A DNA stretch of 64,000 nucleotides from Daldinia sp. FL1419. Its lineage: Eukaryota > Ascomycota > Sordariomycetes > Xylariales > Hypoxylaceae. Location of the stretch: assembly GCA_025201765.1 (NCBI GenBank), contig MU623353.1:124001-188000 (forward strand), written 5' to 3'. Shown piece by piece: positions 1-12,184 of the stretch. The notes under the pieces were generated by a model. The model was not told where the DNA came from and did no database searches. It saw only the letters and a program-made list of their open reading frames with translations. The position numbers and the translations under genes were made by a program. Each line of letters opens with the position of its first letter. The first letter of the stretch is position 1.

Positions 1-639
1 ATTGGAAGTTGCAGTTCAGACGCACGGGGGTCCATAGTTACACTGCCAGGGGATAGTACCTTCCATCCAGAATTGACGCGTCGATCCATTTACCAGTCAA
101 ATTCTAATCCATGGCCACCGTTTTCCCCCATTTCTAGGTAATCGACTAATCTACACCCTACAAGTACTTCTACTTATGCGCTTTTCGATATGCGAAATAT
201 TGTACTTTACTGTACCTACCCCTATCCCACTTCTACGTACATGGTGTAACAGCTTCGTATTCTCTCGTCCAGCTTTACCTATTCCATTGAATCTATCTCA
301 CCTGTTCATTTGCAATTATTTTTTTTCTTCTCTCCTTTCGTTCCCGCCTCCCTACCTTAAAAGTATTTCCGCTTTTTAAAAGAAATCGTAGCTTAGGTAT
401 GCGAATTTGAACCGGTCGCATTCGAGCTTACGGTGATGACTTAATAGCCCTTCCTTTGTTTCTTGTAACAATACCTACACTATAAACCCTACCAGAGGCA
501 AAGAGAGTTTTCCTCGTTGGTGGAAGTCCCCGCCCCCCTTCCGGCTGGCGAAATATTCCAGCCCTTCGAGAATATACCCCGTCTTCCCCTACCAGTCCAT
601 TTTGACGGTGAACAATCCGTCGGTCCTACATCATCCATC
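1..639. other. Upstream region of the GT15 gene
   Basis: No supported gene. AT-rich with pyrimidine-rich stretches around 300-350 and 470-600, as expected for the promoter and 5' leader of the mannosyltransferase that starts at 640. The open frames here are short and lack family signatures. Confidence 0.5.
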
Positions 640-2192
640 ATGGCTGCCGGCAGCGCGCGCATCGTGAGATATATCGTCTTTGCATTCTTTGTAAGTTGTG
701 CATATACAGTTTGCGGTTTGCGGTTTGCGAATTGCTCTCGAGTAGGTCGGGCCTAGTTGGCTAATAGCAACCCATCAACAGTTTCTCGCAGTCCTTTACT
801 TCGTATCTCATTCCTCGTACGAAGGAGTACAACTGAAACCCTCGTCGTTCGGAACTAGTTCAAGCTTATCGCCGACGAAGCCCGATAAGCCATTAGACGA
901 TGCTAGCGGAGCGTCGTCTAGTTGGGGAAACAAGCCAGAAGGCTCGGTCGGTAATGCGCCAGGATCCTCAAAGAGCTCGCCATCGAAACCCGGTGCTGGA
1001 TCTCCAAAGCAATATGAAGACCTCGCTGAAGCTCCAATGGCGTTAACACCGTCGGATCCAGGATGGAATGATCTCTTGGGTACGGCCCCTGGTCCCCGTA
1101 TGAATGCCACATTCGTTTCTCTTGCTCGCAACAGCGATGTCTGGGATATCGCTCGCTCCATTCGCCAGGTCGAAGATCGATTTAACCGTCGATACAACTA
1201 CGACTGGGTTTTCCTCAACGACAAGCCGTTCGATGCCACTTTCAAGAAAGTTACAAGTTCCCTTGTATCTGGAAAGACCTACTATGGCGAGATTCCTCGT
1301 GAGCACTGGTCATTCCCCGACCATATCGACCAAGATAAGGCGCGCAAGGTCCGTGAAGACATGGCGCAGCGAAAAATCATATATGGCGATTCCGTTAGCT
1401 ACCGACACATGTGCCGTTTCGAGTCCGGTTTCTTCTTCCGCCAGCCGCTTATGCTGAACTACGAATGGTACTGGCGAGTCGAACCCAGCGTCGAGCTTTT
1501 CTGCGACATTCACTACGACCCTTTCCGTTTCATGGCCGAGAACAAGAAGAAATATAGCTTCGTGCTTAGTCTGTACGAATACGAGGAGACTATCCCTACT
1601 CTCTGGGATAGCGTGAAGAAGTTCATGAAGAACTACCCTGAGCATATCGCTGAGGGCAACTCCATGGCTTTCCTAAGCGACGACGGCGGCGAGAAGTACA
1701 ACAAATGCCACTTCGTAAGTAGCATTATTGCATTGCATTATGTGTTGGTCGCTACTAACTTATATACAGTGGTCCAATTTCGAAGTTGGCAACTTGGAAT
1801 GGCTCCGATCCAAGGCCTATACCGACTTCTTCGAGTCTCTTGATCAGGATGGTGGATTCTTCTACGAGCGATGGGGCGATGCACCAGTGCACTCCATCGC
1901 TGCCGGTCTCTTACTAAAAAAGGAGGAAATCCACTTCTTCAACGATATCGCCTATTACCACGTCCCCTTTACCCACTGCCCCACTGGCGAGAAGACAAGA
2001 TTAGATCTTCGTTGCCACTGTAACCCCAAAGACAATTTCGACTGGAAGGGTTACTCTTGTATGTATTACCCTAATTCCTATATATCCATGGCGTTACGTC
2101 TTACTAACTAACGTCTCCCCTTAGGCACGGCAAGATATTTTGATATCAATGGGCTCGAGAAGCCGCAGGGTTATGAGGATCAACAGGAATAG
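640..2192 (+). CDS. Glycosyltransferase family 15 alpha-1,2-mannosyltransferase (KRE2/MNT1/KTR family)
   Basis: Golgi type II membrane enzyme that should transfer mannose from GDP-mannose to O- and N-linked glycans of secretory and cell-wall proteins. Model: exons 640-690, 782-1714, 1770-2058 and 2125-2192, 446 aa, all junctions in frame with GT/AG borders. A membrane anchor lies at about residues 9-25 (VRYIVFAFFFLAVLYFV). A Ser/Pro/Gly-rich stem follows to about residue 100, then the GT15 domain. Family motifs include YNYDWVFLNDKPFD and EWYWRVEPSVELFCDI at about residues 245-260, the conserved block that carries the acidic active-site region in Kre2p. Length and architecture are normal for the family. 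It converges with the uS12m gene 355 bp downstream. Which KTR paralogue it is cannot be decided from sequence alone. Confidence 0.95.
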
Positions 2193-2546
2193 AGAAAAGG
2201 AAACTACGGTGAAAAAGTTCGCAGATGATTGTAAATAGCTATTATCCATCTCTAATGACCGTCTATTGCAATATCTCCATTACGGTTCTACGGGGGGTTA
2301 TTGACCGGGGCAACAGGGTGGCGTCTATGGATTCATCAACGTACCGATATACGTCGGTTTCTTTATTGTAGATACATGTTTATGGGTTTGCCATATGAAA
2401 TGGAAATGTTGTGGTTATTGAGTCACATCGTATAGTAAAAGTACACCGACTCTCTCAGTGCCCCGATGCCCTGGATCTAACCAAGTCGTGATCCTTGAAA
2501 TCCACGGCGGATCAATGAGACGCGATTTGAACGCCCGCATATTTTT
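2193..2546. other. Convergent intergenic spacer
   Basis: Holds the two 3' ends of the GT15 and uS12m genes. No coding signal seen. Confidence 0.5.
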
Positions 2547-3263
2547 CTATGAACCAACAGATGCCTTCTTCGGCTTCTTCGTTCCATATTTACTTCGGCT
2601 CGATTTACGGTTGGAAACACCGGCCTGATGCAAAGCATGTGTCAGTAAAAGCATCCCAAACCACTAACCCCTCGAATCCGAATCCCGGCGTAGATTGCTA
2701 GCTTACCAAATCTAAAGCTCCCCGGACTAAGTGATATCGTACACCAGGACAATCTTGACTTCGGCCACCTCGGACAAGAACGACGGAGTGCTGCTGGATG
2801 TTGTGGCCCTCTCCGGGGATGTAGGCTGTGATCATACGGCCACTAGATAAGCGCACACGAGCTGTTTTTCGCTCTCCTGAATTGGGCTTCTTGGGCCGAG
2901 TAATTCCGACCTTGAGACATACTCCTTTCTGCTGCGGACAATGCGTATCGGACAGAGCCGGAGAGACGGCGTGTCGCGCTCGTTGGGGCTTACGACATCC
3001 CTATAGATAATTCCAGGTCAGTTACCACCTCAGAAAACCCGATCTCGTAGACGCATGGGGAATGAGATAGGATCGAATCAATCTCCTTTTATAGGAGGAA
3101 ACAAGGCCGAGGAAAGACGTACTCGAAGGACTTGGTTCAAGGTCGCATTCGGAGATGGTGTCGAAGAGAACGATCGCACGGGGAATTTAGGAAGGGACGT
3201 TGGTATCGCGGCCGGCCGCCTAACCAAGGATGGCCAGAGGCATCTGAATATCGGTGCGGCCAT
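2547..3263 (-). CDS. Mitochondrial small-subunit ribosomal protein uS12m
   Basis: Component of the decoding centre of the mitochondrial ribosome. Minus-strand exons 3263-3123, 3000-2707 and 2624-2547 give 170 aa. Residues 1 to about 33 are Arg/Ser/Pro-rich and look like a mitochondrial presequence. The mature part begins near NQVLRGCRK and carries the S12 signatures RPKKPNSGERKTARVRL, GHNIQQHSVVLVRGG and DCPGVRYHLVRGALD, followed by a basic C-terminus (SRSKYGTKKPKK). The first exon joins LR to GCRKPQRARHAVSPAL, as expected for fungal orthologues, and both introns have GT/AG borders. It is divergent from the acyl-CoA dehydrogenase gene, sharing a 688-bp promoter region. A plus-strand open frame at 3055-3393 is only an antisense shadow. 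Confidence 0.95.
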
Positions 3264-3951
3264 AATGGAATATAGTCAGTCGGCCGCCTTGTCTAAGTCC
3301 AGCAGTTCGATCAATAATGAGACTTCGCACGATACGCTGCCGCCAAGAGAAACTTCAATTGAGCGAACATTTGGAAAATTCGATATCAGGTGACATCGGT
3401 CTGGCAAGACGTCTCAGCTCCGTCCTCCGTTATGGCGGGGTGTGGCTCTAGCTTGAACTTGGTATAAGATAAGATAACTAGCTACGGTTAGATGGGTACC
3501 TAGGTATGTAGTACGTAGGTACTAACCTACCTCACTAGCTTTGGATTCACATGTCTAACGGCTATGGAACGGCGAACGGTAACACCCAGCCGGATAGCTG
3601 CAAGTTTTTTCTCATGTCTGATTCGCTAATTCGCCTCTTTCGATACATTGGTACACAGATTTCAGGGTAATCAACGTCAGCGGCGCTTGCCCCAGTCACT
3701 TTTCCAGCCACGGCTCGTGAGCCATGGCTATCCTCGGCAGAGCGCACCCGCTCGGCGGTCAGGGTCTAATCCGGGGAAGGTGGGAAATACCTTGAGACTG
3801 AACTTCTTCATCTTTAGGTATTACCTATTTTCTTAATCTTGTACCACCATAATTCAACTCCTTTAACCTAGAACTCCTTCGGTAGTTCGTGCCTGTCAGC
3901 TGTTACACACTGCTCATCGTGTTACAAAATTGCAAATTACAGCTTCATACC
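3264..3951. promoter_or_regulatory. Shared divergent promoter region of uS12m and the acyl-CoA dehydrogenase
   Basis: Sits between two nuclear genes for mitochondrial proteins transcribed away from each other. Contains a TACCTAGGTA-type motif cluster around 3495-3535 (tacctaggtatgtagtacg and neighbours). No coding signal. Confidence 0.5.
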
Positions 3952-5415
3952 ATGTCGTCAATCGCAAGATTGCTGCGGCCGGCTTTACGGCGGGGTTCTG
4001 GTATAGCTCCCAGAACCTCGTTGTCGCCACGGTGTTGTAGCAGGCCGGTGCAGAAGTTTAATACACGGCAGTAAGTCTTTGCAGTGAGGCTTCTCGTCTC
4101 AGCGCCTCATTTCAGCGTCTCGTGCTGATATCTCGGAACTATAGGACGATAAGACCCTTGTCTGCCACAGCCCGCCGGATGACGGACATCACAGATATCC
4201 CACCTACACCCATAACGCACCTGTCCGAGACTGAGACAGCGATGCAAGAGACGGTTTCCAAGTTTGCTAACGAGGTAATCTTACCGAAAGTCCGCGATAT
4301 GGACGAGGCCGAGAACATGGACCCGGAGCTGGTTGAGCAGCTCTTTGAACAAGGGCTGATGGGGATTGAGATCCCCGAAGAGTTTGGCGGTGCCGGAATG
4401 AATTTCACTGCTGCGATCGTAGGTATCGAGGAATTGGCGCGTGTCGACCCAAGCGTCAGTGTTATGGTCGACGTCCACAACACGCTGGTCAACACAGCCA
4501 TTCTGAAGTGGGGTAGCAACGATATTAAGAAGCGCTTCCTTCCAGCGCTTGCGACCAACACCGTCGGTAGCTTTTGTTTGAGTGAGCCTGTCTCGGGATC
4601 CGACGCCTTTGCGCTCGCTACTAGGGCGACAGAAACCGCTGATGGATACCGGATATCTGGTAGCAAGATGTGGATCACGAATTCGATGGAGGCCAACTTC
4701 TTCATCGTGTTCGCAAACCTAGATCCCAGCCAAGCGCATCGAGGTATTACAGCCTTTATCGTCGAGAAGGACGCCAAGGGTTTCTCAATCGCAAAGAAGG
4801 AGAAAAAGCTAGGTATCAGGGCGAGCAGCACTTGCGCTATCAACTTCGATGACGTCGAGATCCCCAAGGAGAACTTACTAGGTGAGAAGGGCCAGGGTTA
4901 CAAGTACGCCATTGGACTTTTAAACGAGGGCCGTATCGGTATCGCTGCGCAAATGACAGGTCTAGCGCTAGGTGCGTGGGAGAACGCGGTCAAGTACGTG
5001 TGGAACGACCGCAAGCAATTCGGCAAGTTGGTCGGCGAATTCCAGGGTATGCAGCACCAGATCGCACAGTCGTACACCGAGATCGCAGCCGCACGTGCGC
5101 TCGTATATAACGCTGCTAGAAAGAAGGAGGCTGGCGAGGACTTCGTTCGTGACGCGGCCATGGCGAAACTTTATGCCTCGCAAGTGGCAGGACGTGTTAG
5201 TGGCCTAGCCATCGAATGGATGGGAGGTATGGGCTTCGTCCGAGAGGGTCTTGCGGAGAAATACTGGAGAGATAGCAAGATTGGCGCTATATATGAAGGA
5301 ACCAGCAATATTCAGTAAGTTATCCTGCACACTTTTAAAGGCCGTCCCAATACTAATCTTGTATGATAGGCTCAACACGATTGCCAAGCTACTCCAGAAG
5401 GATTACACCACGTAA
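3952..5415 (+). CDS. Mitochondrial short/branched-chain acyl-CoA dehydrogenase (ACADSB-like)
   Basis: FAD enzyme that oxidises short or 2-methyl-branched acyl-CoA to the enoyl-CoA and passes electrons to ETF. Likely roles are isoleucine/valine catabolism or short-chain beta-oxidation in the mitochondrial matrix. Exons 3952-4070, 4145-5314 and 5370-5415 give 444 aa in frame. Residues 1 to about 45 are Arg-rich without acids, a typical presequence. Family motifs: FCLSEPVSGSDA (substrate/FAD loop), KMWITNS (flavin-binding), GRIGIAAQ, and IYEGTSNIQ, whose Glu is the catalytic base position in this family. The spliced C-terminus IQLNTIAKLL matches the SBCAD-like ending. The exact chain specificity cannot be read from the sequence. 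A 242-aa open frame on the opposite strand (4139-4867) is a codon-bias shadow. Confidence 0.96.
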
Positions 5416-7461
5416 ATATAAAAAATCCATCAGACGACAGAAAGTGCCTTTAGCCCCTATATTAGGAATTGGAGTATGTCTTCTCAGCAGTGTTTAAGGA
5501 CTGGGCGTTGCTCATATCCTCATACGCCACGGATGTGTTCTCAAGATCGAGTTTGGTGATAGCGTTTGGGAGCTGAGATCAAAGATAACTTCTGAACAGC
5601 TGGTATATAGTAGCATACTGATCTACTGTAAATATAAAATACTTACCCAAGAGATTTATGATATGATCTACTTATCTTGTTTAATAAAATTAGCCAGAAT
5701 ACCTATTTGAGGATGATGTACTATGGACCTGTATGGCCATTCAGGGGAAGTTGAGGAAGTCGGGACGAGGCGAATATCAAACTAATTTGTCCGTCAAGTC
5801 TTACCTACGCCATAGTTCTAACCTGTCGCAGTCCTGGGGGATACGCTATTGCTCGGCCGGGTTTTAACTTACAGGACCGAGTTAAAAAGGCATTGCTTGC
5901 TAAGCGTGCGACAGTGCACCACCGGTCCGAGATTATCTTGACGATGAAAAGCTATAAGCCCATAACCACGGATGTGAATCATCCTCGTCGGCCCCGGAAT
6001 CTAACAAAACAAGTATACACTCGAATCTATGGAAGCAATGGGCATAAATAGAAAAGCTGGTAACGGAGCGGCCCTGTTAACGTATATAGAGATGTCGGCG
6101 GCGTATTAAACCATTATATTATAACCCCCAATTCCTTTAGTCACTACCTTTTTTAAGTGTTTTTAGGCATTCAAAACCTTACTTGGGCTCCCTTTCTCGA
6201 GTATCCTTCGTATCATAACTAGCTAGGTATATATAAGCTTCCTCTTTCTATTATCAAGAGTATTATACCCCCTAGTGCTCTCCGAAGTAACGAACCACAA
6301 CGCGACGAAACATCGTGATATTCCGTTTGACGCAATAGTCGACGGTTTACCAGACCGTATTTTCCCTCGATCTCTATGACTTGGCTATATTGTCTAATAG
6401 CGGTCGTACAGTATACTAATTACTCGGCGTAAGATCTTTCTAAGCTCGTTCGAAATACCAAGAGCACTTCCCTACTTATAAACAAATTCCTTCAAGTGGC
6501 CATTGGCCTATCTAGGTATCTATCATCTGTTTCCCTTCGTAGCAGCATACGAGATAGCTTTGCATATATGTACCTAGGTAGGTAGCTATTTCCAATTCCC
6601 AAGACTTCCTAACTCCATAGAGCATATTTAAGCGCAGAATCTTGGCCATAGACGTATCCATCGTACTTGTCGCATAAATATCCCTTCTAGGGAAGGTTTG
6701 GTTGCCGAGTTGCCAATATAAACTATTCCATCTGACTAACCTAGTATGCGGGAGCCATCCGCTTATTATCTCTATGATGCATCCGATATTATACTTGTTA
6801 CTTTCAGCAATGACAAAGCAGAACTACGAAGCAGCCTTCCCGTGCCGATATTAGCCTAGTGCAAGTGGGCATGGTATGCACTGTGTTCAAGAGTCATTAG
6901 TCCTGGGGAAGAACGAGGGCTGGTTCTCTAATTTTACCTAACTTACCTAACCTAGGCAAAATGTCTATGCTAGTATCTAACCTACCGACTTCGGTCATCG
7001 TATTTTCGTAGGCGGATGACTTGAACATATAGGGCTCATAAGAGGGGCCGTGGTGGAGTTGAACTTACGTCTAGCTCTGGTCGGGAGATCTTCGCACCGG
7101 ATCTAGACTATTTTCCCACGGGCAGTCTTTTGCGGGATGGGGGGGAATCTGGATCTGGTAACCCGGCAGGTTGGGGATTTATTTAGGTTGGTTGTTTATA
7201 AGTCGTTGCTCTTGGTAAACTGTGTTTACGATCGTAATAAAGGGGTCACACAACTTTCGGATTGGTAACACTATTCAAACATAATTCCAATTAGCCGCAC
7301 AGTATGATAAGTGTGTATTGTGTGTAGATGACTGGGTGTTTTTTTTGGTAAGAAAATCCAACTGAAAACCTATAAGGTCAAATTACAACTGTAACAAGTA
7401 ATCGGGACCATCAGGGTTCTGGGACGGGGGACGGCTGAGTTATTGCCATTTGCTTTGACTA

Positions 7462-7494
<33 letters not shown>

Positions 7495-7779
7495 AATAAA
7501 TAATATGTGACTTTGACACTCATCCTGGGGATACCTGCGCCTAACTCATATCCTTTTTGTAAATAATAACTAACGTATACATAATAGACATTAAGTACCA
7601 ATTTCGTAACCCTTTTTTACCCAGCAGACCTTGGATCCCAGACGCCACGCTTGCCAAACATACCCTCTAGAAAATCGCTGCTAAATGAAGGAAGGTATTG
7701 CCGACCCAAATGCTGTCTTTCGAGACAAGAAGAAGCAAGGCGTAGAAGGGAAACAAAACCGCGCCAAGCCATATCTCTC
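5416..7779. other. AT-rich intergenic region with no supported gene
   Basis: Stops are frequent in all frames and I recognise no domain. It contains a TACCTAGGTAGGTA palindromic motif at 6571-6584 and an (AAT)n/(AAAT)n microsatellite at 7461-7504. The composition would fit degenerate, mutation-decayed DNA, but no element boundaries are visible. Confidence 0.4.
7461..7504. repeat. (AAT)n/(AAAT)n microsatellite
   Basis: Direct reading: about eight AAT units run into about five AAAT units. It lies downstream of the arrestin-like gene. Confidence 0.9.
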
Positions 7780-9273
7780 TCAGTGCGCAACCACTGTCCT
7801 TCGTCTCCGATGGTCCAAATCCGCGTACCCCGGCAGTGCACCATTCTGGTGGAAACTAATCGTAGGAAGACTCATGACGCGCGGGCGCAAGTATTCATCT
7901 ACGCTCGCGCCCTCTATCTCCTCGAAACTTGGCGGGGGCACAGTGTCGTCGTCTCTTTGCAGGATCAAGCTACTAACGCCGACTTGTAAAGGCACGCCGA
8001 GCGTTAGATGTGCACTGTTTCCGCCCGAAACAACCGTTACTGTCACCCATAGGACATAGACCCGCGACGTGATGCACGAGTGGAAAGTCGGTACAAAGGT
8101 CTTCTTTTGGACTGGTAGCTGGATCGGGACTTGGAGGTGCGCTGTGTGGAAGATCGGGGAGGGCAAGCTGCCCTTGGTCTTTTTAGGGGTAGGCCTAGGG
8201 GGCAGATCGGTGTCGGACGAGGAAAGGTTGTCGCTACCGTATCCGGAATCCCGCCGAGCTTGCGCTGTCAAATGTCTGCTCCATCTAACTTCTCCAAAAG
8301 GTCCCGTGGTGACGGACGTCGTGCCGGAGTATGAGCCGCGACCCTCGGAGCCGAATGCTCTGTGCCAGTCCTTGAGGTTGGGGTAGTGGTTGATACCGCC
8401 GGCGCTGAAGTACGTAACTGCGGTGACTTTGGATGCTATTCCTGTAATTTTTGGCGGACGCGAGTCGATGGAAGTTGGCTCGAATTCGAGATACAACGGT
8501 ACTGTAGTCGAGGTGATCGTCTGCCCGTCCGGACTTAGCATAGCTGCGCTAGGCTGCGCAGCCATGATGGTAATCGTTCCAGTTTTGGGCGAAATAATCG
8601 TTTTTCGTAGCGATTTGCTTTTTGACATGGTATACAGATCGTCGTGCTTGGTGATACTTAACGGGGCGTCTTCCGCCACCGCAGGCAACACTTTGATTTC
8701 CTGTTCTGCTTCCATAACTTTCACGGTTGGTCCCTCGGGCATCTCGTCTTTGTACACTCGCGCCTTGATCATGTACTGGACGCGGCTCATGTCTGGCGCA
8801 AAGTCGTCCTTTTCCCAGGAACCAACGCTAGGGGGTAATCGCATGTGATGGTCCTGGATGGAATTGTTGGCAACCTGGTGACTGCATGCATTAAGAGTGA
8901 GTGTGCTCGGAATAATGAAAGTGAACGGGACCGTATAAGTCAAGCCTGCCTCGAATACGCGCGGGATGGGATAAGAGGATTCCGGGATGGGCATGATGAG
9001 CTTTAAGAAAGTGTGAGAGGTTGTTTGAGGGATATTTACGGCGTCCATCCGAGTTTTGCTGGTTCCAAGCAATACTACTTGGACCGTGTCGAACCGAGTA
9101 TCGATTTGGGGCGTAATGGTAACATGTCCTGATACTTCTGATCCGGTGGTATAGACTCGAGAGTTATAGTGGTTGTTGATATGAATGTTGATGTTGGATT
9201 TAGGGGCTATAGAGAGCTTGCGAGTATAGCCGCCTAAAATCCTGCTGCGCTCTGAAGATGAAGTAGAAGACAT
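7780..9273 (-). CDS. Arrestin-like domain protein (fungal alpha-arrestin family)
   Basis: Probable adaptor of the fungal arrestin family, whose better-known members link membrane cargo to ubiquitin ligases for endocytosis. Single exon, 497 aa, starting at the ATG at 9273 (MSSTSSSERSRILGG); the frame is open a further 20 codons upstream but has no ATG there. An N-terminal arrestin-like beta-sandwich spans roughly residues 20-190, with VYTTGSEVSGHVTI and YTVPFTFIIPSTL. The fungal-arrestin motif LPPSVGSWEKDD is at about 145-160. A C-terminal sandwich with a Ser/Pro-rich insertion follows (SGYGSDNLSSSDTDLPPRPT). The tail holds LPGYADL, a PY-like motif (L/PPxY type) that could recruit a WW-domain ligase; no perfect PPxY was seen. 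Cargo and partner ligase are unknown. Confidence 0.85.
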   Translation of the reverse strand: MSSTSSSERSRILGGYTRKLSIAPKSNINIHINNHYNSRVYTTGSEVSGHVTITPQIDTRFDTVQVVLLGTSKTRMDAVNIPQTTSHTFLKLIMPIPESSYPIPRVFEAGLTYTVPFTFIIPSTLTLNACSHQVANNSIQDHHMRLPPSVGSWEKDDFAPDMSRVQYMIKARVYKDEMPEGPTVKVMEAEQEIKVLPAVAEDAPLSITKHDDLYTMSKSKSLRKTIISPKTGTITIMAAQPSAAMLSPDGQTITSTTVPLYLEFEPTSIDSRPPKITGIASKVTAVTYFSAGGINHYPNLKDWHRAFGSEGRGSYSGTTSVTTGPFGEVRWSRHLTAQARRDSGYGSDNLSSSDTDLPPRPTPKKTKGSLPSPIFHTAHLQVPIQLPVQKKTFVPTFHSCITSRVYVLWVTVTVVSGGNSAHLTLGVPLQVGVSSLILQRDDDTVPPPSFEEIEGASVDEYLRPRVMSLPTISFHQNGALPGYADLDHRRRRTVVAH

Positions 9274-12184
9274 CTTGAGATTGGTGCTCGTCCCTTGGCG
9301 GCTGAGAGCTTCGAGTATAGAACTTGATTTCAATGGTATAAGGGGCGTCGATGATAGTTTTAACTAAAACCCGCAACGATTGTCCAAACAGGCCATATAT
9401 ATATAGTTACCTAGCTATTTGAGGCGCTGTCGTGTGTAACTGTGCTGTTACGCCAGGTAGTGAAGTACGATCGATATATTAGATGTGAGTCTTCGGCGTC
9501 CAATCGTAGTCACAAACTAGTGTGTTGAAGATTATATGCAGATGCCGGCTGTGTACTGTTGGTGTTGACGATACGACGTTGTGATATATATATATATATA
9601 CCTATAGGTATATATTAGTATGGCCCCCAATATATGGAAGGTTATGACAGGAATCGAATAGATTATATAGTTGTATTTCAAAGTAGCGAAGAAAATACGA
9701 GATTCTTTAGCTTCGGGTTCGATGATAGTACCTGAGTCATCTTAAAATTGAAGAAGAGCAGAAATGTCACGTAGGTAGTAGTAGGTATACACTTGTAAGT
9801 GCTAATGATAAAATATGGTTGTCACAAAGCTCTTCCGTTCTGACGTAAAGGGTATTAGATCGTTCCGCCCTTCATGTCTTCCGCTGGCTGGCAGGCTGGA
9901 TGGATGGAGACGACCCTGGTGGCCTGACATGGGAGCGGATCTGCCCAAGGCAGGGGTTATCGCGCCATTGCAGAAAGCGCAATCAACTTGTCAACTTTGC
10001 CTGCATTCTTTTAACTATTTGATTTGGGGTCTGGGGTTTGAGGGGGAGCTTGGAGGGGTGTGTTCATTCGTTCTTCTAAAAATTCTCTTGGTCGTACGCT
10101 TGGCCCCTAAAGGTGACCATCTCGAGACCTTACCTCCAAAGGAAGACGTATCCAATTATCGGTACGTAAAAAGTTGTAATTCTCAAGCTGTGTGGAGAAT
10201 AAGGCAAATGGCGTTCGAGCCTTCGGGAAAGTTTGCGTTCTAGGATGCGCCCTTTGAGCACGCTATCATATTCCAATAGTGCGCATGAGCACAGCAGCTT
10301 GTCATACAAGCGGCCTACAGGTGGTCTACTAATCAAGAGGTCTACGGGCTTTGGTGTCATGCGGCTCGTGGGAGCACCGTTCTCGGCTTTTGCGTCCTTG
10401 TGCTTGATGACACCCGGGAATTACAACGACCCTTGCGCGGAGAAAGAATAGTCGTTGACGCTTCCCCCCCCGGACGACCTCCGTTAGTTGTCCTAGATCT
10501 CTCTAGCTCTCCTAGCCTAGTCCCTTGACGAATGCTCCCATGAATTTTGACCGCTTCAGCTTCGGAAGGGCTGAGACCTAGATACTATGTATTATGCTAT
10601 ACCCACTCGGGTTAGACATATGATTGCGTACTCGCGCCCTTCGAGAGCTTAGAAATCTGACACGCTGTAGCTCGCTAAAGAATACCGATGTCCTTGACCT
10701 ATCGTATCCAGGCTTGGGACATACCAATTACTTGATCAGGCAAAGTTATCCCTATCCACATCGCTATCCACTTATCTCGATCGAAGAGTCATCGACGGAG
10801 TATCACCCTCCTTGGCGATTATATAATTATTTAGGTACACAAGTGGTTGGTTGTGTTGTATGTTTAAATAGGTCGTGCTTAAAGTGAAGGGCCGCGTATT
10901 ATTTTTTCTATAATTGGTAGTGCCTCCTTTATTTGTTGTGGCCGCGACGGATCACATCCCTTGGATGATAAGCGTGGATATAATTACATGATGCAATATT
11001 CGTATATATGATGTTGTCGTTAGTGACTAAAAGGCGTGATTCAAGTACCGAATTGTTGTTTGTAGGGTTCGTTGACCAACGACTATTAAAGCAGCACGAG
11101 TCCACAATTACCTAACTGCTAAAAGTCTAACGGGGTCCATGAGTACTTGGTTAGTTGTGGGAACTTTCGTATAACTCGGTCCCTCGAAGGATTGAACGTC
11201 TGGGTGTCTAAGTGCTTGGGTGCTTGGGCGCGCTGGCCGAAGTGTCATAAGACAATGGCTTGGGTGTATTCAATGTAGGGTATTAGTGCATTGACCTTGG
11301 AAATTCCACGGTTGTTTTTGTCTTTGAATGTACATAAAACAACTCACTTCCAAGGTTAGTTATTCGAGCTTCCATACCTAAAGTAACAGGTCCGTGGCAT
11401 TGAATGTCTTTCTCCGAGTTCGGCCCTCCACCATCGACAAGCCAGCCCTGCAGAACAGACCCCCCCGGTTTGAAGTCAAAGCTGACCAACCAAATGATTA
11501 GCCAGCCATCCAAGAAGAGACGGGAACGTGGAGACTACTCAGATAATCGTGATGTGGACTTTTGGACTCTTCCCCTTCGTAATAGGGGAATCCAACCTAC
11601 CAGTCTCCTTGCTAGTCATTCCCATACACGCAAATTACGAGATAAATTATGCATCGGTATATAAGTGGGTTGATCATTGGTGTCAGGCGGATGCTGCTCT
11701 ATCTTTCGGATGTTCGTGTAACCACGTGGAATGATCTGATAAATAAATAGGAAAATCCAAAGGGCCAGAACTATTTACGCACATGTTGAAACGGGACTCA
11801 CAGCTGCAGGAACGGGCTGTAATGCTAGATCTTCTTGGCGTCTCTGTGGATTCTTTTACTAATAAATAGCCTCCACCACACGACGGCTTCCAACGGGTTA
11901 CCGTTGGCAACGAAAAATCAGACGATGCATTCGTTTCGCTTTATGAGGCTGGTAACACATGGTTTTCATAACATCTACTGTCGACGGGAGCGAGTCTTAA
12001 ACCCCCTTGGACGCGACAAATTAGGCTTGGGTTTCCCGACTAACATAGACAGCAGTAGGTTAGTCCTTGGTTCCTCACTTACAACTCACAGTAAGCAGGC
12101 ACTTCTATAAATATGTCGGTTTATGCAATCGACATCCGGCCCCATTCTATTATCCACCCGATCTATGCGGTAAAACCAAGAAAT
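9274..12184. other. Long intergenic region with no supported gene
   Basis: 2.9 kb between two minus-strand genes. Several open frames of 70-142 codons (for example 9815-10243 on the plus strand) have no start context, splice support or recognisable domain. Contains a (TA)n run at 9584-9600. Confidence 0.4.
9584..9600. repeat. (TA)n microsatellite
   Basis: Eight alternating TA units read directly, within the 5' flank of the arrestin-like gene. Confidence 0.85.

Noticed and set aside
3055..3393. 112-codon plus-strand frame
   Set aside because: Antisense to exon 1 and intron 1 of uS12m, with no family features.
4139..4867. 242-codon minus-strand open frame opposite the acyl-CoA dehydrogenase
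   Set aside because: Entirely antisense to a strongly supported exon, Ser/Ala-rich with no domain. It is a codon-bias shadow.
9815..10243. 142-codon plus-strand frame in the gap after the arrestin-like gene
   Set aside because: No recognisable motif or intron context. Composition looks random; length alone is not enough in DNA of this composition.
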